Assembly: GCF_001545925.1 (NCBI RefSeq)
Contig: NZ_LMVQ01000046.1
Coordinates: 1 to 45,438, forward strand
From: Mycobacterium sp. NAZ190054
GTDB taxonomy: Bacteria; Actinomycetota; Actinomycetes; Mycobacteriales; Mycobacteriaceae
Direction of reading: 5' to 3'
DNA: 45,438 nucleotides
Shown here: one piece after another, positions 10,014-18,528 of the stretch
How the letters are laid out: every line of letters begins with the position of its first letter
Position numbering within the stretch: position 1 is the stretch's first letter
Position numbers and translations under genes: made by a program
The notes under the pieces: generated by a model
Database searches by the model: none
What the model was told of the DNA's origin: nothing
What the model saw: only the letters and a program-made list of their open reading frames with translations

Positions 10014-11729
10014 TCAGAACACCGGCGTCTCTTGGTAGCTGCCGAACACCCCGCGCAGCGCACCGGTGATCTCGCCCATCGACAGGTGCGCGCGCACCGC
10101 CTCGATGGTCGCCGGCATCAGGTTGGCGTTCTCGTCGCGTGCCACGGCCAGGAGGTTGTCCAGCGCCTTCTTGGCACGATCCTGGTCCCGGTCCGCCCGG
10201 ACCTGCTTGAGCCGGCGGATCTGGCGGGCCTCGGACTCCGGATCGAGCTGGTGGACCTCGATCTTCTGGTCCTCCTGGGCGTCGACGTACTTGTTGACAC
10301 CGATCACCGGACGGTCGCCGCTGGCCTTGCGCTGGGCGTAGTCGTAGGCGCTGTCGGAGATCTCCTTCTGGAAGAAGCCCTGCTCGATGGCCGGCACGAC
10401 GCCGCCCATCGCCTCGACCTTGTCCATGTACTCCTGGATGCCCTTTTCGATCTCGTCGGTCAGGGCCTCCACGTAGTACGAACCGCCGAGCGGGTCGATC
10501 ACGTTCGGGACGTTGGTCTCGTCGGCGATGATCTGCTGGGTACGCAGCGCCAGCTTCATCGCCATCTCGCTCGGGATCGTGTAGGCCTCGTCGAGTCCGT
10601 TGGTGTGGATCGACTGGGCGCCACCCAGCACCGCCGACAGCGCCTGCAGCGCGGTGCGAACGATGTTCACCATCGGCTGCGGTTTGGTCAGCGTCGCCGC
10701 CGCGGTCTGAGCGTGGAAGCGCAGCCGCATCGAGTTGGCCTTCTTGGCGCCGAAGTGCTCCTTCATCATCTTCGCGTAGTAGCGCCGCACCGCCCGGAAC
10801 TTCGCCACCTCTTCGAACATGTCGGCCTGCGACACGAAGAAGAACGACAGACGCGACGCGAAGGTGTCGACGTCGATACCGGCCTTGACGACGTCCTCGA
10901 CGTAGGCCTTGGTGATCGCCATCGTGAACGCGACCTCCTGCAGCGCGTTCCCGCCGGCCTCACTGATGTGGTAGCCGCTGATGTTGACCGGGTTGTAGCG
11001 CGCCATGTGCTCGGCGCCGTAGGCGATGCAGTCCCGCACGATGCGCATGCTGGGGCGCACCGGGAAGATCCACTCCTTCTGCGCGACATACTCTTTGAGG
11101 ATGTCGTTCTGAATGGTGCCCGACAGCTTGTTGAGGTCCATCCCGCGGTCCTCGGCGACGGCGATGTACATCGCCATCAGGATCCACGCCGACGGGTTGA
11201 TGGTCATCGACACCGAGATGTTCTCCAGGTCGATGCCGTCGAACAGCGCCGCCATGTCCGGCAGGACGTCGATGGCCACGCCCTCGCGGCCGACCTCGCC
11301 GAGGCTCATCTCGTCGTCACTGTCCAGGCCCATCAGCGTCGGCATGTCGAAGTCCACCGACAGACCGGTCTGGCCCTGGGCGATCAGGTACTGGAAGCGC
11401 TTGTTGGTCTCCTCGGCCTGGCCGAAACCGGCGATCTGCCGCATCGTCCACTTCCGGCCGCGGTACATCGTCGGGTAGGGCCCACGGGTGTACGGGTACT
11501 GGCCCGGCCAGCCGATGTCGGCGTAGCTCTCGGGCAGATCCTGGGGTCCGTAGACCCGCTTGACGGGCAGTCCGGCGCCGGTGACGTAGCTGTCCCTGGA
11601 CTCCGGTGCACGCTTGATGAAATCGGCGAGCTCGTTGTTCTCCCATTCCTCGAGATCGGCCTGGGCCCGCTTGCGCAGCGCGTCGCCGGCCAGCCGGAGC
11701 TCTTCGGGGGTCGACTGGGGGTCGGTCAT
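10014..11729 (-). CDS. hcmA: 2-hydroxyisobutyryl-CoA mutase, large subunit
   Basis: A 571-residue substrate-binding subunit of a B12-dependent acyl-CoA mutase that interconverts 2-hydroxyisobutyryl-CoA and 3-hydroxybutyryl-CoA. The diagnostic positions are readable: Ile99 in WTMRQIAGFG, Asp126 in GLSVDFDMP and Gln217 in KEYVAQKE, spaced exactly as Ile90, Asp117 and Gln208 of the Aquincola enzyme. Methylmalonyl-CoA mutase has Tyr and Arg at the first and third positions. The catalytic His is kept (SGYHISEAG, His254). The ending GSYQETPVF is typical. ATG 11729 overlaps the GTPase stop (TGATG) with GAGG upstream. It is the last gene of the order small subunit, ligase, GTPase, large subunit. No cobalamin-binding domain is present; that is on the separate small subunit. 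Confidence 0.93.
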   Translation of the reverse strand: MTDPQSTPEELRLAGDALRKRAQADLEEWENNELADFIKRAPESRDSYVTGAGLPVKRVYGPQDLPESYADIGWPGQYPYTRGPYPTMYRGRKWTMRQIAGFGQAEETNKRFQYLIAQGQTGLSVDFDMPTLMGLDSDDEMSLGEVGREGVAIDVLPDMAALFDGIDLENISVSMTINPSAWILMAMYIAVAEDRGMDLNKLSGTIQNDILKEYVAQKEWIFPVRPSMRIVRDCIAYGAEHMARYNPVNISGYHISEAGGNALQEVAFTMAITKAYVEDVVKAGIDVDTFASRLSFFFVSQADMFEEVAKFRAVRRYYAKMMKEHFGAKKANSMRLRFHAQTAAATLTKPQPMVNIVRTALQALSAVLGGAQSIHTNGLDEAYTIPSEMAMKLALRTQQIIADETNVPNVIDPLGGSYYVEALTDEIEKGIQEYMDKVEAMGGVVPAIEQGFFQKEISDSAYDYAQRKASGDRPVIGVNKYVDAQEDQKIEVHQLDPESEARQIRRLKQVRADRDQDRAKKALDNLLAVARDENANLMPATIEAVRAHLSMGEITGALRGVFGSYQETPVF

Positions 11730-12721
11730 CACTTTCCTCTTCCGTTGATGTCAGTTGGGTCTACGGCCATGGCTGTCAGCAGCCGGGCGGCGGCTTGCCG
11801 CGGTTCTTCGTCACGGGCGATCAGCGCGTCCACGGCCGCGTCGAAGTCGCGCATGCCCGACCGGAGCTTCTCGGCGACGAGAGCTTCCGCCGCCCAGCGG
11901 ATCCGGGTGGCGGCGTTGCGGCGCTCGACCTGTTCGAGGCCGCCGTGGCCGGTCATCCAGGTCCGGTGTTCGGCGGCCTGGTCCAGCAGTTCGCCGACGC
12001 CCTCACCGGTCGCGGCGGTGGTCTTCTGGATCGGCACGTTCCACTGCTGCGCCTCCCGGTGGGCCAGCCGCAGCGATTCGCGCAGCTGCTTGACGGTGAG
12101 GTCGGCACCCGGGCGGTCGGCCTTGTTGACCACGTGGATGTCGGCGATCTCGATCAGGCCGGCCTTGATGGCCTGGATGTCGTCGCCGAGACCGGGAACG
12201 CTGACGACGACCACCGTGTGGGCCACGCTGATCACGTCGACCTCCGCCTGCCCGACACCGACCGTCTCCAGGATGATGACGTCGTACCCGGCCGCGTCGA
12301 GCACGACGATGCCGTCGAGAACCGCGCGGGACAGTCCGCCGGTGGCTCCGCGGGAGGCCATCGACCGGATGTAGACGTCCTTGCGGCCTGCGAGCTCGGT
12401 CATGCGGATGCGGTCGCCGAGGATCGCGCCGCCCGAATAGGCGCTGGAGGGATCGACGGCGAGGATCGCCACGCGGGAGCCGCGGGCGACGTACTCCTGC
12501 GCCATCGCGGTGACCAGCGTGCTCTTCCCGCTGCCCGCCGGGCCGGTGATGCCCACGACGTGGGCGCGTCCGGTGTCCTTCCAGATCTCGGCCAGCAGCT
12601 CCGACGCCGCGTCCGACCGGCTCTCGACCAGGGTCAGGGCCCGTGCCAGCGACACCTGCGAGCCCGCGCGGATGCGGTCCGCGAGCGCGACGGCCGAACT
12701 CTGGGTGGCGGTTCCGGTCAT
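11729..12721 (-). CDS. meaH: MeaB/MeaH-type GTPase chaperone of the mutase
   Basis: A 330-residue G3E-family GTPase that loads and protects adenosylcobalamin on acyl-CoA mutases. P-loop GPAGSGKST, AVDPSSAYSGGAILGDRIRM (switch region), ETVGVGQAEVDV and the base-specificity NKAD are all visible. ATG 12721 overlaps the ligase stop by 4 bases (ATGA) and is chosen over the longer frame, whose extra N-terminus is low-complexity shadow of the ligase gene. Placement between the ligase and the large subunit, inside one operon, matches the MeaH partner of 2-hydroxyisobutyryl-CoA mutase. Confidence 0.92.
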   Translation of the reverse strand: MTGTATQSSAVALADRIRAGSQVSLARALTLVESRSDAASELLAEIWKDTGRAHVVGITGPAGSGKSTLVTAMAQEYVARGSRVAILAVDPSSAYSGGAILGDRIRMTELAGRKDVYIRSMASRGATGGLSRAVLDGIVVLDAAGYDVIILETVGVGQAEVDVISVAHTVVVVSVPGLGDDIQAIKAGLIEIADIHVVNKADRPGADLTVKQLRESLRLAHREAQQWNVPIQKTTAATGEGVGELLDQAAEHRTWMTGHGGLEQVERRNAATRIRWAAEALVAEKLRSGMRDFDAAVDALIARDEEPRQAAARLLTAMAVDPTDINGRGK

Positions 12722-14136
12722 GACGGTCCCCGGTCGAGCGATTCGAACAGGTTGCGGTCGTCGACCACGCGGCGCGCCTTGAAGTCGGTGCGCTCGAACG
12801 TGGCGGGCGCAACCGTCACGACCTTGGCGCCGACACCGAGGACGTTGCGCAGGTCGTCGCCGACCTTCTTGATCCAGACATCCTGCGACACAGAGGTTTT
12901 CTGCGCGTCGAACTCGCACTGCACCAGCAACTCGTCCATCGCGGTCTCCCGCGTGATGATGATGCGGTGTTCGCCGCCGTACCCTTCGGCGCTCATCACG
13001 ATCTCGTCGATCGCACTGGGATGCACGTTCTCACCGCGGATCTGGAACATGTCGTCGATCCGGCCGTAGATGCCCTTGGGCAGGAACGGGTAGGTGCGCC
13101 CGCGCGACGCGTCCGGCGCCTCCCAGCTGGTGAGGTCGTTGGACAGCAGGCGGATCATCGGCTGCGACGTCCGCTCCAGCGTCGTGTAGACGGGGGTGCC
13201 CTCACTGCCGTAGGGCACCCGCCGCATCGTCGCGGGGTCGCACACCTCGGTGTAAACCAGGTCCTGCCAAGCGAATACCCCGGGTTCGTTGCTGCTCGCC
13301 CCGAGGTGCATCCACGGCGCGACCTCGCCCATGCTGCCCGAGTCGTAGACCTCGACGTCGAACGCGTCGATGATGCGCTGGCGGATCGACGGCACGCTCG
13401 CGCCGGGCTCACCCGAGAAGAACATCTTGCGCAGGCCGATCCCGCGGGGATCGATGCCGTTCTCGTGGGCCACCTCGGCGAGGCGCAGCGCGTAGGACGG
13501 CGTGCCGTAGAACACCGTCGCCGACATCTGACGCATCCACTGAAGTGTGCGCAGGCTCTGGCCCGAGAAGCCGGCACCGAACGGGAAGACCGCGGCGCCA
13601 AGCCTTTCCGCGCCGCTGTAGGCGCCCCATGAACCCCAGTACTGGGTCAGCGGGGAACCGATGAGCACGACGTCGGACGGGCGGATCCCCATCCCCCACA
13701 TCACCCGCGCGTGGGCGTTGGCGACGGCGACCCAGTCACGCTGATTGATGCCGAAGGCGGTGGGGCGTCCGGTGGTGCCCGAGGTGCCCTTGATGTGGGT
13801 GACCTCGACGGGATCGATGCACAGGTAGCTGCCGTACGGCTGGTTCGCCGCCTGATCCTCGCGCAGCTCTTCCTTCTTCACCACCGGGACCTGCTCGAAG
13901 ATCTCGAGCGAGGTGATGTCACCGGGTTCCAGACCCGCCTCGGACCACTTGCGGCGGTAGAACGGCGCGCGTTCCCAGGCGTAGGCCATCAGTTCCCGGA
14001 TGCGCCCGAGGATCGCCTCGTCGCGCTGCTCGGGATCCATGGTCTCGCGCACCGGGAACCAGTGCGTCTGCTCGTTGGGAGGCCGGTATTCGGCGTCGTA
14101 CGCCGGAGGCCAGCTCCACGACTCCATCCCCGGCAT
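12718..14136 (-). CDS. hcl: 2-hydroxyisobutyrate-CoA ligase (PaaK-like)
   Basis: A 472-residue adenylate-forming enzyme of the phenylacetate-CoA ligase branch. AMP-binding loop IKGTSGTTGRPTAFG, later YDSGSMGEVAP and YGRIDDMFQIRGENVHPS (A8 region), and a C-terminal small domain. Related PaaK-like ligases accompany 2-hydroxyisobutyryl-CoA mutase genes and activate 2-hydroxyisobutyrate with ATP and CoA. The ATG overlaps the small-subunit stop (TGATG), and the stop overlaps the GTPase start. Substrate is inferred from operon context plus subfamily. Confidence 0.85.
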   Translation of the reverse strand: MPGMESWSWPPAYDAEYRPPNEQTHWFPVRETMDPEQRDEAILGRIRELMAYAWERAPFYRRKWSEAGLEPGDITSLEIFEQVPVVKKEELREDQAANQPYGSYLCIDPVEVTHIKGTSGTTGRPTAFGINQRDWVAVANAHARVMWGMGIRPSDVVLIGSPLTQYWGSWGAYSGAERLGAAVFPFGAGFSGQSLRTLQWMRQMSATVFYGTPSYALRLAEVAHENGIDPRGIGLRKMFFSGEPGASVPSIRQRIIDAFDVEVYDSGSMGEVAPWMHLGASSNEPGVFAWQDLVYTEVCDPATMRRVPYGSEGTPVYTTLERTSQPMIRLLSNDLTSWEAPDASRGRTYPFLPKGIYGRIDDMFQIRGENVHPSAIDEIVMSAEGYGGEHRIIITRETAMDELLVQCEFDAQKTSVSQDVWIKKVGDDLRNVLGVGAKVVTVAPATFERTDFKARRVVDDRNLFESLDRGPS

Positions 14137-14558
14137 CAGGAATTCGCCTCCACGGGGGCGGCGGCCTTGATGGTCTCGACGATCTTCTCCGGCGTGGTGT
14201 CCTGGCCGAGGACGGCCTTCACACCCATCTTCTGCAGTTCGATCTCGTCCTCGTCGGGCATCACGCCGCCGGCGACGATGGTGAAGCGCGGACGCTCCTC
14301 CATCTGGTCGAGGATCTCGAAGATCTTGGTGAAGATCGGCATGTGCGCACCGGACAGCAGGCTGACGCCGAGCACGTCGACGTCTTCCTGGGTGGCAGCC
14401 TCGATGACCTGCGCCGGGCTGCGATGAAGTCCGGTGTAGATCACCTCCATGCCCGCGTCGCGAAGCGTGCGCGCGACGACCTTGACACCTCGGTCATGTC
14501 CGTCGAGACCGATCTTGGCAAGCATCACGCGGATGGGCAGTGTCGACGGTTGATTCAT
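14136..14558 (-). CDS. hcmB: 2-hydroxyisobutyryl-CoA mutase, B12-binding small subunit
   Basis: A 140-residue cobalamin-binding Rossmann-like domain. DGHDRG in IGLDGHDRGVK is the D-x-H-x-x-G motif that supplies the lower axial His to cobalt; VLGVSLLSGAH and IVAGGVMPDEDE line the nucleotide tail pocket. ATG 14558 with AGGTGAG upstream is preferred over the longer frame, whose first 24 codons would run through the operator and promoter. First gene of the mutase operon. Confidence 0.93.
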   Translation of the reverse strand: MNQPSTLPIRVMLAKIGLDGHDRGVKVVARTLRDAGMEVIYTGLHRSPAQVIEAATQEDVDVLGVSLLSGAHMPIFTKIFEILDQMEERPRFTIVAGGVMPDEDEIELQKMGVKAVLGQDTTPEKIVETIKAAAPVEANS

Positions 14559-14574
14559 GTACTCACCTGTTCTG

Positions 14575-14627
14575 TGGGACGACCAATCTGTGGTTCGACC
14601 ATAGATCAGGGTGCGTGACATGCGCAA
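14575..14627 (-). promoter_or_regulatory. hcmB promoter with two operator sites
   Basis: On the minus strand TTGCGC (14627-14622) and TATGGT (14603-14598) form a promoter with an 18-base spacer. The perfect operator TGGT-TCG-ACCA (14591-14601) overlaps the -10 box. A second copy with one mismatch, TGGG-ACG-ACCA, lies downstream at 14575-14585. Confidence 0.72.
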
Positions 14628-14634
14628 CAACTAA

Positions 14635-14655
14635 TGGTGCCTGGGGTTGGCACCA
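14635..14655 (-). terminator. hairpin after the second mutase operon
   Basis: The 7-bp arms TGGTGCC and GGCACCA enclose a 7-base loop, 12 bases after the stop of the second MeaB gene. The minus strand continues with TTAGTTGTTG. It could end that transcript just before the hcmB promoter. Confidence 0.5.
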
Positions 14656-14666
14656 CAGGCTTTGAG

Positions 14667-15632
14667 CTAGCCGAAGTGCAACTTCACGTCGGCGAGCCAG
14701 TCGGCGGCCGCCGCGCGCGGGGTCATCTCACCGGCCTGCACCCGTCGGCGGAGTTCGTCGAGCCGCGCCGAGCCGTTCATCGTCTCGTGCAGCATCGTCG
14801 TCACGTGGTTCTCGATGTGCCGGGTCAGTTCGCGGCTCTGCTGTTCCTGCCGCCGGGCCAGTCTGCGGCCCGAGGCCTGGTCGCGCTCGTCGAACTCGCG
14901 CAGCGTCGTCCACAGTGCGTCGACGCCCTCGCCCGACAAGGCGACCGTGCAGCACACCGGCGGCATGTCGGTGTGGTGGTGCCGGGCGCCGACGGCGAGC
15001 GCCTGTTTGAGGTCGCGCACGAACGCCGGTGTCTCCGCGCGGTCGGCCATGTTGACGACGAACAGGTCGCCGATCTCCATGATCCCGGCCTTGTTCATCT
15101 GCATGGTGTCGCCGAGACCGGGCACCAGCACCACCGCCACCGTGTCCGCGACGGTCAGCACGTCGAGTTCGACCTGTCCGACGCCGACGGTCTCCACGAT
15201 GACGACGTCATAGCCGGCCGCGTCGAGCACCTTGACCGCGTCGCGCGCGGCGCGCGCCAGACCGGTCGTCGACCCGCGCGTGCCCATGCTGCGGATGAAG
15301 ATGCCCGGGTCCTGGCTGTGCGACGACATCCGCACCCGGTCGCCCAGCACCGCTCCGCCGGTGAGATGGCTCGACGGGTCGATCGCCAGGATCGCGACGG
15401 TGCGCCCGTCGGCCCGCATCTGGCGCGCCAGCACATCGACGAGCGTGCTCTTGCCGGACCCCGGACTTCCGGTGATGCCGATGACGTGCGCACCCGCTGT
15501 GCCGCCCAGGGCCAGATCGCCTGCCACGTCTGCGATCTCGCCACGCTCGACCTTGCTGATCATGCGGGCGACCTCGCGTTCGGAGGACAGCCCGATCGCC
15601 CCGCGGGGCGCTGCTGTCGACTCGCTGGTCAT
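14667..15632 (-). CDS. second MeaB-type GTPase
   Basis: A 321-residue G3E GTPase related to the one at 11729-12721 but clearly distinct in sequence. P-loop GSPGSGKST, AIDPSSHLTGGAVLGDRVRM, ETVGVGQVELDV; the specificity motif reads NMAD rather than NKAD. ATG 15632 has AAGGAG 8 bases upstream. It closes the operon of mutase 2, the dedicated small subunit, ligase and dehydrogenase, and presumably services that mutase. The Lys to Met change in N-K-x-D could weaken base selectivity. Confidence 0.9.
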   Translation of the reverse strand: MTSESTAAPRGAIGLSSEREVARMISKVERGEIADVAGDLALGGTAGAHVIGITGSPGSGKSTLVDVLARQMRADGRTVAILAIDPSSHLTGGAVLGDRVRMSSHSQDPGIFIRSMGTRGSTTGLARAARDAVKVLDAAGYDVVIVETVGVGQVELDVLTVADTVAVVLVPGLGDTMQMNKAGIMEIGDLFVVNMADRAETPAFVRDLKQALAVGARHHHTDMPPVCCTVALSGEGVDALWTTLREFDERDQASGRRLARRQEQQSRELTRHIENHVTTMLHETMNGSARLDELRRRVQAGEMTPRAAAADWLADVKLHFG

Positions 15633-15659
15633 GTCGTCAACTCCTTCACCGTCACAGCC

Positions 15660-16421
15660 TCACCGGGCCGGCATGCGGATCGCGCCGTCGAGACGGATGA
15701 CTTCGCCGTTGAGCATCGGGTTTTCGACGATGTGATGGACCAGGGCGGCGAACTCCCCGGGACGGCCGAAACGCTTGGGATGGGGGACGTTCGCGGCCAG
15801 CCCGCGCCGGGTCTCGTCCGGCAGCGACGCCATCATCGGTGTCTCGAACGTCCCCGGCGCGATGCTCACCACTCTGATCAGGTGGTCGGCCAGTTCGCGG
15901 GCCAGCGGCAGAGTCATGGCCGCCACACCGCCTTTCGACGCCGCGTAGGCCGCCTGCCCGATCTGCCCGTCGAACGCGGCGACCGAAGCGGTGTTGACGA
16001 TCACCCCGCGTTCCCCGTCGACCGGTTCGGTCTGCGCCATCCGCTCCGCGGCCAGCCGTACCACGTTGAACGTGCCGAGGAGGTTGACCCTCAGCACCGT
16101 GCCGAAGGCGCTCGACGGTAGAACTCCCTTGCGGCCCAGCACTTTTCCTGGCGAGACGATGCCCGCACAGTTGACCACCACCCGTAGGTCACCGACGGCG
16201 GCGGCGCGGGACACGGCCGCGGCCACCTGGTCGTCGTCGGCGACGTCGGCGGCGACGAAGGACGCCGCACCACCCAGTTCGGCGGCGACGTCCTCGCCGC
16301 CCCGGTCCGGAAGGTCGACCAGCACGACCGACACGCCGGAGGCGAGCAACCGCTGCGCGGTGGCCCGTCCGAGCCCGGAGGCCGCGCCGGTCACGATCGC
16401 GGACGCATCGCGCAGCATCAT
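15660..16421 (-). CDS. HSD10-type short-chain 3-hydroxyacyl-CoA dehydrogenase
   Basis: A 253-residue SDR with [21 protein letters not shown], Ser in [11 protein letters not shown], catalytic Y-x-x-x-K in AAYAASKGG, and the tail [13 protein letters not shown]. The [19 protein letters not shown] and tail segments closely resemble the type II 3-hydroxyacyl-CoA (3-hydroxy-2-methylbutyryl-CoA) dehydrogenase, HSD10. It would oxidise the 3-hydroxyacyl-CoA made by the mutase. ATG 16421 overlaps the ligase stop by 4 bases; an adjacent ATG at 16418 is the alternative. Specificity is inferred. Confidence 0.88.
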   Translation of the reverse strand: MMLRDASAIVTGAASGLGRATAQRLLASGVSVVLVDLPDRGGEDVAAELGGAASFVAADVADDDQVAAAVSRAAAVGDLRVVVNCAGIVSPGKVLGRKGVLPSSAFGTVLRVNLLGTFNVVRLAAERMAQTEPVDGERGVIVNTASVAAFDGQIGQAAYAASKGGVAAMTLPLARELADHLIRVVSIAPGTFETPMMASLPDETRRGLAANVPHPKRFGRPGEFAALVHHIVENPMLNGEVIRLDGAIRMPAR

Positions 16422-18085
16422 CGCGGCTGACCTGCCACTCGGACGAGGTGGTCGACACCGCGCTTGACAGTCCAGCCCGCCTGCTCGCGGTCCCATTCGG
16501 TGCCTGCGGCGGACTGCGTCGCGGCGCGCAGCGTGCGCTTGAGCACCTTGCCCGTCGGGGTCTTCGGTAGTTCACCGATGAACTCGAGATACCGCGGGAC
16601 GGCGAAGTAGGGCAGCCGGGTGACACAGTGGGTGAGCACCGCGACCGGATCGGGCGCCGCGGCGCCGTCGGCGACCACGAGGTACGCCTTGATGTCGTCC
16701 TCACCCTCCCGCGCGGGTTTCGCGATCACCGCGGCGTCGGCGATCTCGGGCAGTTCGGTGAGGGCGACCTCCACGTCGTAGGCGGTGACGTTCTCGCCCT
16801 TGCGGCGGATGCGGTCGTTGAGGCGGTCGAGGAAGTAGTAGTAGCCCTCGGCGTCGCGCCGGGCGGCGTCGCCGGTGTGGAACCACAGGTTGCGCCACGC
16901 CTCGACGGTTCTCTCGAACATCCCGTTGTAGTGCAGGAAGGTGGTGAACGGGTAGCGGGGCCGGACCACGATCTCGCCGACCTCCCCGTCCGGCACGGGT
17001 TCGTCGGTGGCCGGGTCGACGACGGCGACCTCGAACCACTCGTCGAGCGCCTTGCCGCAGCTTCCCGGCCGCAGCGGCTCGTCGATCGGCCGGTAGATGG
17101 GCAGGCAGGTCTCGGTCATGCCGTAGGCCTCCACGCACGTGGTGTTGAAGCGGTGCTCGAAGGCCTCGGCGATGACGGTGGGCATCGGGATCGTGATCAT
17201 CCGCCGGACCCGGTGGTCGGCGTCGTGCGGTCCGGCCGGCCGGTTGAACACGTACTGCGCCATGACGCCGAGCAGGCTGGTCACCGTCGCGCCGCACGCA
17301 CGCAGGTCGTCGAGCCAGCGACTTGCGCTGAAGGCGTCGGCCAGCACCACCTCGGCACCGGTCATCAGACACGGAAGCACCTGCATGAACTGCGCATTGG
17401 CGTGGAACATCGGCAGACAGACGTAGTACACGTCGTCTTCGACGATGCGCAGTTGTTCGACGACGTGCGCCGCGAACGTGTGCATGTGCGCGTGCGGGAC
17501 GACCACTCCCTTGGCGGGGCCGGTCGTTCCGGAGGTGTAGATGATGGACGCGGGATCCTGATACGACACCTCGACGTCGGGAACCTTGCCGGGGGAGGCG
17601 TCGAGGCCGGGCAGCGGGATCGTCGTCCACGGCAGCGCGGGTGCCCCGCCACGGACGACGACGGTGCGCAGCTCCGTCAGTTCGCCGGCCACGTCGCCGA
17701 GCGCCGCCCCGTACTGCGCGTCGATGATCGCCACCGCCGCCCCGGAGTTGTTGGCGACGTGCACCAGGCTCGGGCCGCGGTTGGCCGTGTTGACCGGAAC
17801 CTCCACGGCGCCAAGCAGATTGACGGCGAACCAGCACACGATCATGTCGATGGAGTTGTCCATCACCAGCAGCACCCGGTCGCCTTTGGCCACCCCGAGC
17901 GCGGCGAGACCGGCGGCCCTGCGCTCGGTGAGCGCCAGCAACTCGCCGTAGGTGAGGCTGTCCCCGGCCAGGGTGCGCACGCTGCACTTGTCCGGGTGTT
18001 CGGCCGCCGCCCTTCTCAGGAAGGTGGTCAGGGTGAAGCCCTTGCGGTCGGCGGGGGTGAAGCGGCGTGCTGATGCGACAGTCAT
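16418..18085 (-). CDS. acyl-CoA synthetase (carnitine-CoA ligase-like)
   Basis: A 555-residue ANL-superfamily ligase. AMP-binding loop [45 protein letters not shown] and the catalytic Lys in [11 protein letters not shown] are all present. It differs from the PaaK-like ligase of the first operon and probably activates a different hydroxy acid for mutase 2. The ATG at 18085 overlaps the small-subunit stop (ATGA) and is chosen over the longer frame. The stop overlaps the dehydrogenase start. Confidence 0.9.
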   Translation of the reverse strand: MTVASARRFTPADRKGFTLTTFLRRAAAEHPDKCSVRTLAGDSLTYGELLALTERRAAGLAALGVAKGDRVLLVMDNSIDMIVCWFAVNLLGAVEVPVNTANRGPSLVHVANNSGAAVAIIDAQYGAALGDVAGELTELRTVVVRGGAPALPWTTIPLPGLDASPGKVPDVEVSYQDPASIIYTSGTTGPAKGVVVPHAHMHTFAAHVVEQLRIVEDDVYYVCLPMFHANAQFMQVLPCLMTGAEVVLADAFSASRWLDDLRACGATVTSLLGVMAQYVFNRPAGPHDADHRVRRMITIPMPTVIAEAFEHRFNTTCVEAYGMTETCLPIYRPIDEPLRPGSCGKALDEWFEVAVVDPATDEPVPDGEVGEIVVRPRYPFTTFLHYNGMFERTVEAWRNLWFHTGDAARRDAEGYYYFLDRLNDRIRRKGENVTAYDVEVALTELPEIADAAVIAKPAREGEDDIKAYLVVADGAAAPDPVAVLTHCVTRLPYFAVPRYLEFIGELPKTPTGKVLKRTLRAATQSAAGTEWDREQAGWTVKRGVDHLVRVAGQPR

Positions 18086-18495
18086 GCCTCGACCCGCTGG
18101 GCGCCGCGGCTGCCCGCGACGCGCTCCTCGATGAACGACACGATGTCGGCGGTGTCGGTACCGGGCGGGAAGCATCCGTCGATGCCCATCCGGCCGAGTT
18201 CCTCGATGTCCTCGGGCAGCAGGCTGCCGCCGGCGATCATCAGGATGTCCCGGGCGCCGGCCGCGTCGAGCCGCTCCTTGAGCTCTTTCATCAGGCGGAC
18301 GTGCTGCGCCGACAGGTTGGAGACCCCGACCACGTCGACGTCCTCCTGGACCGCGGCCCGGGCGACGTCGGGGATGGTGGTGCGCAGGCCGGTGTAGATG
18401 ACTTCCATGCCGGCATCGCGCAGGGCGCGTGCGACGATCTTGACGCCCACATCGTGGCCGTCGATACCGGGTTTGGCCAGTAGAACGCGGATCAT
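18082..18495 (-). CDS. B12-binding small subunit of mutase 2
   Basis: A 137-residue cobalamin-binding domain with DGHDVG in PGIDGHDVGVK, VVGVSNLSAQH and MIAGGSLLPEDIEE. It parallels hcmB but diverges strongly outside the motifs, so it is a dedicated partner. AAGG lies 7 bases before the ATG. It follows the large subunit by 33 bases and overlaps the ligase start by 4. Confidence 0.92.
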   Translation of the reverse strand: MIRVLLAKPGIDGHDVGVKIVARALRDAGMEVIYTGLRTTIPDVARAAVQEDVDVVGVSNLSAQHVRLMKELKERLDAAGARDILMIAGGSLLPEDIEELGRMGIDGCFPPGTDTADIVSFIEERVAGSRGAQRVEA

Positions 18496-18528
18496 GAGTT
18501 GCCTTCCAGAGAGTCGGTGTGAAATGGG

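Noticed and set aside
10014..11729. Reading this gene as methylmalonyl-CoA or isobutyryl-CoA mutase.
   Set aside because: The substrate positions are Ile/Asp/Gln, not Tyr/Arg or Phe/Gln, and the operon carries the PaaK-like ligase typical of the hydroxyisobutyryl system.
9936..12374. An 812-codon open frame on the plus strand opposite hcmA and meaH.
   Set aside because: Composition is Arg/His/Val-rich with no domain. It is an antisense shadow of well-supported minus-strand genes in GC-rich DNA.
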